This document shows, in pieces, positions 11,332-19,885 of a DNA stretch of 64,000 bases. The notes beneath the pieces are model-generated. The model was not told the origin of the DNA. It did no database searches and worked only from the letters and a program-made list of their open reading frames with translations. A program made the position numbers and the translations under genes. Position 1 is the stretch's first letter; each line of letters starts with the position of its first letter. Origin of the DNA: Parietichytrium sp. I65-24A (Eukaryota; Sar; Bigyra; Thraustochytrida; Thraustochytriidae); contig BLSF01000064.1 in assembly GCA_012862575.1 (NCBI GenBank), positions 62,001 to 126,000 of the forward strand, written 5' to 3'.

Positions 11332-12873
11332 CTAGAGAGGCGGAACTCCATCATAAGGGTAAGCTTTGATGCAGTACACTTCATAAACAGTATTGGTCAA
11401 AGAGCGGTTAAGCATGCACAAGCAGATATCGAGCCCCTCGCCTCTGCATGGGGCGAAAAAGTCTTTTGATCTACATATGAGCTGGAAGATTGACTGGAAC
11501 GCAAAGGCTGAACAGAGCGCAATTGCACTGGTGAACACGACCCCTCGAGGCCTGCTTCGCCAAGCTCGCAATAAGCTAAAACCTTGCCTCTGCTCCATAT
11601 GGACGCAGATTGTGTCAACAATTCCCTCGGAAACAAATTGGAGCAGACCCCAGGATAGAATAGTTGACATGTCAACCGAATTGCTGCTTTCCAAGGCCTC
11701 GCGATACCACGGCAAAGGAGCATACAGTGGCCGAGAGGAGTAGACTAGCAGAGTGGCCGTCACAACTACAATACTCGAATACTCGCAGACCATGTCAATC
11801 ATAATTAGCATTTCGTAAAATCCATTCTCCCTCTTCAGCATTTCTGCAGTCATCCCCTCTTCGCCCGAGAAGCTGTCACTTCCGACAGGCCTGATTGCAA
11901 TGGTGGACTTTGATTTTCCCATTATGCGCCTCAAAAATTGATCGCGTTTTCTCAAAGATACCCTCGTTGCAATCTCGAGAACCGCTTGATACGCAGCGAG
12001 TGAGATCAAAAAGTATGGATCTGGAGAAACAGAAATTTCGAACCGGAAGAACAGAGAGGTTGCCAGTTGAAACCAAAAGTAGAAGCCCCAGATGTAATGG
12101 GGTTGAGGATCGATACCGCTCCCGGCATTAGATTTGAAGAGAAGAAGGCTCCTCGAACACCATAGAGAGGCATATCTCATAAGCTCCCTCGCGAGCGGAT
12201 AGATGATGCCAAATTTAAACAATGTTGTAGTTGTGTCTTCGCCAGGAAGTAGGATTCTCATAGTGGTCACGCATGCCACCGCCGACACCATCACAAATGA
12301 TTGAACCACGCACAAACCCGGGAGGCGGCTGTCCCTGGGCAATGTCAACTTGAAAATAAAGCCAAAACTTAGCGGCACAAAACCTGCCCAGTACGTGCGA
12401 TAAAATGAGTTTCCCATGTATGTCCCGACATAGGCCTGCAAGCAACAATAGACGAAGCTCAACACAAGAGCCAAACGCCAGGGAAATGCTTTTCCCAGAT
12501 AAAGCATTGTGATCATCGGCGTGATTAAGTACATGGGGAGAATCCCCAAGGGTAAATCTGCAAGATCATTCTTCGTTCTTCTCTCGAACGAGTCTTGCAC
12601 GACGGAGAGCGACCTGAGATCTGAGAAACTTGCATTGAAGAGAGCGCTGTTCTTGGAAAACTGGTGTTGAAAGACGCTGTCCCAAGCCAAGATTACAACA
12701 GGGGCGAGTGAGATGTAAACGGCGCTCACGAACACCTCCCCGGAAGTTTTCAAACCCACACGTAGGCTGCGGACCCAGTAATCACTCAGGACCAAGGGCT
12801 GGCTTGCGACAGGGCCAACACGGCCTCTGGTCTCATTGGAGGACGGGGCAGTGGAGGCGGGGTGTGTGCCCAT
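11332..12873 (-). CDS. Multipass membrane protein, tandem paralogue A
   Basis: Unrecognised family. The 513-aa single-exon protein has a hydrophilic N-terminus and about ten hydrophobic segments. It is clearly homologous over most of its length to the next gene upstream on the same strand (13673-15232). Shared strings include 'LPRDSRLP', 'FGIIYPLARELMRYA' (versus 'YGLIYPVVREAMRYC'), 'SPDPYFLIS' and 'RRDQFLRRI'. A central basic loop follows 'RKRD'. Near the C-terminus both have a 'D.IC...EQR.G...LRA....RPRG' segment, then a last membrane helix and a short Cys-rich tail. Transport or scaffolding is possible, but no catalytic motif is visible. The start is the first ATG. Confidence 0.85.
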   Translation of the reverse strand: MGTHPASTAPSSNETRGRVGPVASQPLVLSDYWVRSLRVGLKTSGEVFVSAVYISLAPVVILAWDSVFQHQFSKNSALFNASFSDLRSLSVVQDSFERRTKNDLADLPLGILPMYLITPMITMLYLGKAFPWRLALVLSFVYCCLQAYVGTYMGNSFYRTYWAGFVPLSFGFIFKLTLPRDSRLPGLCVVQSFVMVSAVACVTTMRILLPGEDTTTTLFKFGIIYPLARELMRYASLWCSRSLLLFKSNAGSGIDPQPHYIWGFYFWFQLATSLFFRFEISVSPDPYFLISLAAYQAVLEIATRVSLRKRDQFLRRIMGKSKSTIAIRPVGSDSFSGEEGMTAEMLKRENGFYEMLIMIDMVCEYSSIVVVTATLLVYSSRPLYAPLPWYREALESSNSVDMSTILSWGLLQFVSEGIVDTICVHMEQRQGFSLLRAWRSRPRGVVFTSAIALCSAFAFQSIFQLICRSKDFFAPCRGEGLDICLCMLNRSLTNTVYEVYCIKAYPYDGVPPL

Positions 12874-13672
12874 CCTCTTGCGCTTGCCGGAAGCTGTTTC
12901 ACACTCGCAGACCGCGTCATATGCAAACTACTCTCATTCTTTTTGTGGCTCTCCAATCGTGGCTCGAAAGTTCATCGGCCATCGTACCCAGCTACCGGAA
13001 CAAGAGTAGTACCTCACCTTGCCGACTTGGCATGCCTTGACTGAGAGCACGGTTTACAAGTTTCGCGAATTCTACTTCTTCACCCAGTTGCCCTTATTGT
13101 GTTAGGTTAGGTTAGGGGTATTCGGTATTCTCGAGTGGTGCTGACCAGCTCGTGCCGCTACAGGTATTCACGACTACTCCTATTCCGTTGACTGGCCACG
13201 CACGATCAAAGTCGAACCAGTCAGTGTGAGGGAAGCTCGGATTCCCAAAGAGATTCCCGAAGGTGACTGAGAGATGAGAGAGAGATGGGTCCAAGTCCGG
13301 TTTTCAAAACTTTTAGTCCAAGTCCGAGTCCGACTCGAACTTACTTCGAAAGTGTGGACGCGAACGGATCGTACTATAGTATATGGTATGAGGCTTTTAT
13401 GAGTTGAAGTGCAAACTCGACGTAACGGTAATGATTGATTGCCCCGAGTGTAAAAGGTCGTGCAGCTCAGTGGCGATTTCTGAGCGCAGTACGATAGCAA
13501 CACTGAGAGAGGCTCGGCATTGTAAGACCCGGGTGGCATGTTGTGCGACTTCATGGATTTTAATAGGGAGGAGTTTTGCTATCTATCGTTTGCGTGTCAT
13601 GGTTTGAGATCACCTTTTCAGAACATGTTTCGAGGATGAAAGCAGAGGCTATTGTCAAAGATTATGGATGCT
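12874..13672. other. Intergenic region between the tandem paralogues
   Basis: Apart from the telomere-like string, nothing coding is convincing here. It should contain the promoter of paralogue A and the 3' UTR of paralogue B. Confidence 0.6.
13102..13118 (+). repeat. Short telomere-like TTAGG/TTAGGGG repeat
   Basis: The string TTAGGTTAGGTTAGGGG occurs once in the gap between the two membrane-protein genes. Three units are too few to prove a telomeric origin. Confidence 0.5.
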
Positions 13673-15232
13673 CTATGGCGCAAGTCCTGTCGAATTTTTG
13701 AGAGTATGTAAACAGAACAATTCAGGGATCGACAGCGTACTTCCTTGCGTGCTGTTGGACATTGCAGAACTTTCGAGGCAATCACAGATATAAAATCCCA
13801 CGGAATCGCTACACTCCAAAGTGAACTCCAAGCTATTCTCCGCTAAGATCGTCACGATGCAAGAGCTTACAAATAAGACGGTGACGGCGAGAACCAAAAA
13901 CCACTTTGCGCCACGAGGCCGCTCTTCGAGCGCTCTGACAATGTCAATTCCGTCCCTTTGCTCGTAGTAGATACAGAAACTATCCACCAAAAATTCACTC
14001 AGTATCTGAGTCATACCCCATGCCAAAATACCCCAAGAAGAAATCGGTGCAAAGTCTTCATTGAGAAGCTGGATATACCAAGGGAAGCTGGCTACCAAGG
14101 CATAATTTTGGAGTAGACTTAAAATCAGTGTCACAGCTAGAATTCCTGTGTACTCACAAATCATATCCGCGAGGATGACATTGGCAAAATATTGGTTCTC
14201 AAGAAATGTCGCAATATGGTCACCACTTTCGTGATGCTTGGCGATCACCGATTGAAGAGGTTGCGGTGCCGGGGCAACAGATTGTCTATGATTTGCCCGA
14301 TTGGTTCTAAACAACCTTGATAAAATCTTGTCCCTGCGCCGCATCGTTGTCCTCAAAACGACCTCCAACACAGTCTGATGTATGGTCAAGAGAGTAAGAA
14401 CAGCTGGGTCTGGCTTGGATGATTGCTCAAACCTGAAAAACAATGCACTCGAAAGTTGAAACCAGACGTAAAATGCCCAGCAATAAAAGCCATTTGGACG
14501 TATCCCCTTTCCTGCACTCTCCTGGTCGACGATTAGGCTACGCGATGAAACCATCGCGCAATAACGCATGGCTTCTCGGACTACAGGATAAATCAAGCCA
14601 TACTTGAGAAGAATCCAATATGAGTCGTCCCTCGATATGGTTTGCAGAATTCTAATGACCCCGGCGCTTCCGATCATAACAATAGTCTGCAACAGGAGCA
14701 TTTTGGGCAATCGGCTATCCCTTGGAAGGGCGATTGCAAACAGAAGAGCACAAAGTGGGGTCGGAAGAGCCACACTGAAGTAGTCCACCTCTTCGTTCTC
14801 AATCCATCCTTGTGAAATAGCAGCGTCGAGAGCATTGATAAGGACCAAAACTAAAACCAAGACAATAGTTCCCGAGAGGGTGCCCAAGTACAGCTTGCAA
14901 ACCAAGGGGGTAAATATATAAAGAAGAACATTGTTGACGAGGAATTGTCCCAATACTTCCCCAATACTTTTCGCCTCGCTTGACGGGTGCACGAAAAAAT
15001 CTTTCCCAGCAAATAGATCTACTTCCGTGGCATCGAATTTGACGCTAGTAGATTCATCCTGAACAAGGTGAACACCTATGAATGCACCGATCAACGATAC
15101 GATCGACAGCACAGCTGAGTATTTGAGAACCTGAAAAGTGGCGATGATGCTTGTCTGCGAAGCCTCTTGAGCGCTCTTGACCGATGCCGAGCTACGCACA
15201 CGCTCAGCTATCCCTTGGCCAACGAGGCCCAT
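13673..15232 (-). CDS. Multipass membrane protein, tandem paralogue B
   Basis: 519-aa, intronless and in the same orientation as paralogue A (11332-12873), 800 bases away, so a tandem gene duplication. It has about ten predicted membrane segments. The conserved core runs from 'LPRDSRLP' through 'LLKYGLIYPVVREAMRYC', 'FYVWFQLSSALFFRFEQSSKPDP' and 'RRRDKILSRL', with the same C-terminal 'EFLVDSFCIYYEQRDG' and 'RPRG' block. Sequence divergence, loop length and N-termini show the copies are old, not recent. The Cys-rich tail after the last helix is kept, which suggests a disulphide-bonded or metal-binding outer segment. No known transporter or enzyme signature is visible to me. The start ATG at 15232 is the first in frame. 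Confidence 0.85.
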   Translation of the reverse strand: MGLVGQGIAERVRSSASVKSAQEASQTSIIATFQVLKYSAVLSIVSLIGAFIGVHLVQDESTSVKFDATEVDLFAGKDFFVHPSSEAKSIGEVLGQFLVNNVLLYIFTPLVCKLYLGTLSGTIVLVLVLVLINALDAAISQGWIENEEVDYFSVALPTPLCALLFAIALPRDSRLPKMLLLQTIVMIGSAGVIRILQTISRDDSYWILLKYGLIYPVVREAMRYCAMVSSRSLIVDQESAGKGIRPNGFYCWAFYVWFQLSSALFFRFEQSSKPDPAVLTLLTIHQTVLEVVLRTTMRRRDKILSRLFRTNRANHRQSVAPAPQPLQSVIAKHHESGDHIATFLENQYFANVILADMICEYTGILAVTLILSLLQNYALVASFPWYIQLLNEDFAPISSWGILAWGMTQILSEFLVDSFCIYYEQRDGIDIVRALEERPRGAKWFLVLAVTVLFVSSCIVTILAENSLEFTLECSDSVGFYICDCLESSAMSNSTQGSTLSIPELFCLHTLKNSTGLAP

Positions 15233-15879
15233 CCGAGCCTTTCTTTGCTATCGCTTCGAGAGCGATGGCCAGACGCGCAACCTGCGAATACTTTCTCGTG
15301 CGCTACACCACCGATTCTCGCCCTTGCGGCCCGAATCCCGCCACACCTCATTCCCTCGCACTGCTGACTGCAAAGGATACCCGTATGAGTGCCGCAGCGA
15401 GTGGCGATATAAAGACAAGCAAAACACCAAGAGCTCCCCTTTCAAGTTTGCACAACTGGTGACTTGAGCCCAGGTAGCTCTTGACTCTTGATTCTTGACT
15501 TTTGGCGTTTGCACACAGCTTCGGCTTTAAAGAGCATTACATTGACCGACTGGGTGAGTACCAGCACAGTAGCCTCATTATCACTTTTCCGGTACCGGCT
15601 TTTTTGTCACGACGTCGACCTCACAGATCATTGTCGAACTTTCTGCGAGGTCTGAAAGCACTTTCAGGTAGCCCATCTGTTCATCCAATCTGTTCGAAAG
15701 TTAAAAAAGCAGCTGTCATGAGCCACAATGTCTTGTGCAGGGAGATACCGAGCCACGTTTGCTGAGTCGCGTCTCATCAGTAGCGCTCACTACCCATCAT
15801 ACCCAGCTTTTGCAAAGCCTTGAGCCAGAAGTATAATCATACCAGGAAACGCCGTTGCATGTGACAGATACTTATAGCA
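15233..15879. other. Intergenic region upstream of paralogue B
   Basis: Probably the promoter and 5' UTR of the 13673-15232 gene. Several short overlapping ORFs have no homology I can see and are most likely chance. Confidence 0.55.
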
Positions 15880-16284
15880 TCAACTTGAATCATCTTTGGT
15901 TTGCTCGCAACCTCCGCCTCTGCACGGAGGCCGGATCACCACATCAGGGTGTTTCTTACCCCAGCAAATGCAAGGGCAACTGTCAAAACCCACAAGGCTT
16001 TGACGTCGATTCCCGTTGACAGGTGTCGCGCCACAAGACACTTCATCGCCAACTACATCCGACCTAAATCTGCAAGTCGAGCAAGTAATGGAGAGGGTGC
16101 CCTTGTTGCCTTCCACTCTTTCCTCATTGGACGTCACACCACAGGAAATATGCAACGATTCAGCACGACCTCTGCGCTAGTTAGATGTCGAGATGCATCG
16201 AAGTGCGGAGCATTAGAAAAGCTTTGCTTCGTGCAGCTTACAGCAAAAGCATTCCAGAGCCAAAATTCTCCTAGCAGCATTCAT
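15880..16284 (-). CDS. Possible small two-exon cysteine-rich protein
   Basis: Speculative. A - strand frame at 15880-16176 is open, lacks an ATG and is strikingly Cys-rich: 'ITCSTCRF', 'DSCPCICW', 'PPCRGGGC'. A 43-nt upstream exon (16284-16242) begins with ATG and ends at GTAAGC. A 72-nt intron (16241-16170), close in length to other introns here, would end in AGAG and restore the frame, giving about 110 residues starting 'MNAARRILALECFCCR', loosely like a mitochondrial presequence. Against it: the donor is GTAAGC, not the GTAAGT used elsewhere, a nearer AG would break the frame, and the opposite strand carries a longer ORF (15901-16470) with no recognisable features. No family is recognised. 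Confidence 0.28.
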
Positions 16285-17224
16285 TTGGGGGGGGTCCTCT
16301 CCTCAGCACAGGCAGCAGCAACCTCTAACACAGCGCGCATCGCGCAGCCGCGGGGATTTGAGTTCGAAAGGAAGCTGGCATTCTTCTACTGCCCTCGAAG
16401 TCAGAAGACACAACCCCGGGTTGTACACATTCCTATTTCACAGTCTTCGCCACCATCGCATGCATACTAGCATCCAAACTGCTGCACGAGACCGCGCCGA
16501 TTGGTTTCGTGGTCCATATCGTGCTATTCGACCACCTTTTCCATTCGTGCCATCATGAGGTGGTATGGCGCACACAACACCTGGGTAGTTTATTTTACTT
16601 GTGTTGTTTGTTTTACTTGTGAGGTTTCCTTCTCTTTGTCCCAACTCTCGAGTCCGAGTCGCACTCACTCATTCATCCATCCACAACTTTTTAGCTTCTT
16701 CGCTCAACTATGCTAAATAATGCTCATTGTAACTTGATGCTTGAAAAGCTGTGCTGACAAATGCTCGCAGTCGTTAGTAGCTCATTACACAGAGACGTAG
16801 TACACCTTGGAGAAAAAGTACCGGTACCGGTAACATGAGCCTAGCCTCTTCCAGTCCGCACAGTAGTATAGGAATCTGTGCCGTTCTACAGAGAGAGTCG
16901 TTAAACATTGAACTTGAAGTTGGACTTGTATTTGTTGCAGCTTGAACGCGCGAACGGGTTGACTGTGAATGTGTTGATGGTTTACAAACCTCATTTTTTG
17001 ATTGAATTGAATTCGAAAAGTGACTTGTACAAAGACACGGTGCATATCTGTCTGGCTTGCTTTTGCTGGCTTGTTTTGTTGTCGTAGAGAATAAACCAAT
17101 CAAAACAGCACATGGTCATCGCGACCCGCACAGACAGACTCCTCGCTCCGCGCCTATCGACGGCTTAGAAGCTAGCAAGCGACAGTAAGCTTACTGACCG
17201 TGAAAAGAAACGCCCGCGCCACTT
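16285..17224. other. Intergenic region, no supported gene
   Basis: Contains a G8 run near 16287-16294 and a direct GTACCGGTACCGGTA repeat near 16819-16833. Small ORFs on both strands lack any family signature. Confidence 0.5.
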
Positions 17225-17279
17225 CTCTCTCTCTGTCTCTCTCTCTCTATCTCTCTCTCTCTCTCCCTCTTTCACACTC
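17225..17279 (+). repeat. (CT)n tract upstream of the EF-hand gene
   Basis: About 50 bases of CTCTCT with few interruptions on the sense strand, some 180 bases before the start codon. A purine-rich stretch follows at about 17366-17440, nearer the ATG. Confidence 0.8.
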
Positions 17280-17455
17280 TTTGTCTTTCACTCACTCTTC
17301 TCTCTTGCAGCGCAAGTGTCAGTGCATGTGAGCAAGCTGTGCGTGGCTCTCGCTGCGAGTTGTGAAGCGGGAGAGGCAGGGCAGGAGGGAGCGGGGAAGG
17401 GAGAGGCAGAGGCAAAGGCAAAGGCAGCATTTGAGAGAGGCTCAAGTCAGCAAAG

Positions 17456-19026
17456 ATGGGCGGTGGCTTGAGCTCGCACCCGCGCCCGAACTCGGCCAAG
17501 ATGCTGAGTTCGCGGTCGAGCTCAGAGAGAGAGCTGAGCCTTAACAAGCAGGTTGAGTCGAACTTGGACGAGGACGTGACCGTCAAGTCACCTCGGGAGC
17601 CGTACAAGCCGGAAAGTGAGCTGGAAAGGAAGGTGGTGGCGACTCTGCGAGCGATGAATAAGGAAAAGCTCGCAAATGGAACTGGAAATCGCTCAGTAAT
17701 GAACAGAGTAAGTTTATTGTGCCGGTCAGAGGATACGATGAGTCTCGGGAGGAGAGTCTGAAGCTAAACTGAACTCTTGCTTGACGTGCGTCTCAGGTCC
17801 TCTTGAATTTCCCTAAAATGCAGGTCACATTCACAGAGTTGCACGACCTATTTCTCGAGACAGACACAGATCGCTCGGGCTCGCTTGAAATTGAGGAATT
17901 GTAAGTGTGTGATGTGATACTATGCACGGGCAAAAAAGTACTTATCGAGACGAGCTGACACACATAATTTATGAAATTGTGCAGGCACGTACTCATGCAA
18001 AAGTTGAACCCTGATATCACTATGGAAGTTGTCAAGGAGATTTTCCAAGAAGCCGATGTTTTCACGGATGGCAAGATCAACTTCAAGGAGTTCCTTACCT
18101 GCCTCGCCCTCGGGTACCTTTTGAAGCTAATTCCCGACCTCGATGCGCAGGAGTCAAAGCGACCATTACAGATACCAAAACAAACGATAGTGACCCCGCG
18201 GAATGAGGCTGCTGAAGCTGGTGTGACATCTCTTGCTATGGGAGCGTCTGGAGCTTTTGGATCCACCAAGTCTACAGCAATCGAGTCGACCAATTCGAAA
18301 CCAGAGCCAAGTGCTGCCAGCACATCCGAAAGCTCTGCCGCGGAGAAAACGCCAGAGGCTGACGCTGCTAGCAACACCGCAGATGCCTCCGCGGGTGGAG
18401 AGAGTTCTGCATCTAAAGAAGCGGAGGCAGCAGCCGGTTCCGAGACATTGAAGAACGGTTCTCCAGATGATCCAGCAGGCACAGCGAGCGATGCAAGCAA
18501 GAACGAAGAGCCTGCAAAGGTACCGCAAATCGCTACTGAGAAGGCAGCCGAAGGCGCAGTTGCGCGAGAGTCTAGTAGATCTGCTCGCAAAAAATCACCC
18601 CGTCGGCAACGCGTGTTTACTGATGTTAAGGGTGTCCGCAGAGTCTTTGAGCTCGCCACAGAACTCTACCTCGCTTTTGACAGTAGCTGTACCGGGACCA
18701 TTACCTTTCATGAGATGGAGCGGGTCATTAACTCAACGACGGGGGAGAGCGAGATGACGAAGAATACCAAGGAGGTTCGCAAGAGAAGGAATTCGCTTGG
18801 AAATCACGCAACTGTTTCCAGCGCCGCGGCTGTGCATTCAAATCCAGGCGCAACGCAAAATACCAACTCATCACCAATGGCTGACCTTCTCTCTCGCGAC
18901 CGCTGGAAGGAACTTGACTGGGATTCTGACGGTTTTATCACATATCAAGAATTTCTTTGCACCTATGTCAAATGGATAGCAAGTCTCGGTGACAGCTCGA
19001 TCCTTGACTCAGATGACGAGGAGTAA
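17456..19026 (+). CDS. EF-hand calcium-binding protein, predicted N-myristoylated
   Basis: Three exons, 17456-17707, 17824-17900 and 17985-19026, joined at GTAAGT donors and GCAG acceptors (456 aa). The N-terminus MGGGLSS fits N-myristoylation (Gly2, Ser6), implying a membrane-tethered Ca2+ sensor. A canonical EF-hand loop 'DTDRSGSLEIEE' spans the exon 2 region, followed by a second 'DVFTDGKINFKEF'. After an Ala/Ser/Glu-rich linker of about 140 residues (poor complexity, likely disordered) come a basic 'SARKKSPRRQR' patch, a third EF-like loop 'DSSCTGTITFHEME' and a fourth 'DWDSDGFITYQEF'. So two EF-hand pairs are split by a disordered spacer. The acidic C-terminus ends 'DSDDEE'. It is not calcineurin B or calmodulin by length. 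The partner is unknown. Confidence 0.85.
17708..17823 (+). other. Intron 1 of the EF-hand gene
   Basis: 116 nt with donor GTAAGTTTAT and acceptor AATGCAG; phase 0, joining 'MNR' to 'VTFTELHDLF'. Confidence 0.85.
17901..17984 (+). other. Intron 2 of the EF-hand gene
   Basis: 84 nt with donor GTAAGTGTGT and acceptor GTGCAG. It splits the Leu codon after the first EF-hand loop, and splicing gives 'EIEELHVLMQKL'. Confidence 0.85.
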
Positions 19027-19812
19027 AGTGACGACAGGGGAAACAGGCTCTCATTTTAACCTCAGCGCCCCAATGCCAGCAACGGTTAGGTCCTCGAAAC
19101 CTGAGCCGACCTCGACATTTTAGCGGGCCCATTTGTAATTTATCCAACTAAGTTCCAACAACCTATGTGTGTCTCTCCTTCTCGTGGTAATCCTATGGCC
19201 CTCGACCCACATGGTTGGGCCACGGCTTCTGCACTCCAAGTCCGAGAGTCTTTCCATTTTGCATTGGATCTGTTGAGAGATGTGTCGCGACTCAGCGCAT
19301 GGCACTCACGACTAGCTACATAGAGTGAGTGCCCAGCATCTCCCAAATCCCAGCTTACTCGTCGCTATGTCGTTAAACTACATCTATCCGAAAAACGTCT
19401 GAAGTTCACTGTCTCAAGTTGCTTAGAAATCACAGTTTATAAACACCGTACCGGGACTCGAGAACTGCGAGTATCGTTGAAAACGAAACCAAGACAATGG
19501 CAAATGCTAACTCGATCTTCCTCTCGAATCACTCACATTAATTCGCTCGCACACGTCCCGGCCATGGCTCAAATTCATTTGTTTGAAAGTCAGGCAAGGA
19601 AACAAATAGCGTTCGACTATTATACCGTACCAGGTACTCATTCAACTCCCTGATTGACAACGCGAGTATACCAGACAGGCGTTAGTAACTTACGTTTGAA
19701 ACCAACTGCAGGCACCGTTTCTGCAACTCGCGCTGGCGGCGCCACTCTAAGAATTGAAAAAGTTCACAGCAGTTTGTCAGTTCCACCAAGCGAGCTCGAT
19801 CGTTCGATCGTT
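19027..19812. other. Intergenic region, no supported gene
   Basis: 3' flank of the EF-hand gene and upstream region of LRRC40. Only short random ORFs are present, with GTAC-containing palindromes near 19447 and 19623. Confidence 0.55.
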
Positions 19813-19848
19813 CGATAGATAGATAGATAGATAGATAGAGAGAGAGCG
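19813..19848 (+). repeat. (GATA)n then (GA)n tract before LRRC40
   Basis: Five to six GATA units run into GAGAGAGAG, ending about 38 bases before the LRRC40 ATG. A GATCGTTC direct repeat lies immediately upstream (about 19798-19815). Confidence 0.85.
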
Positions 19849-19885
19849 AGCAGCCTTGCACTCGGCAGAGGTGGACTTGGTGGAA

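Noticed and set aside
15901-16470. 189-codon + strand ORF in the gene-poor region.
   Set aside because: It starts at TTG and has no domain or family signature; the opposite strand has a more protein-like Cys-rich frame.
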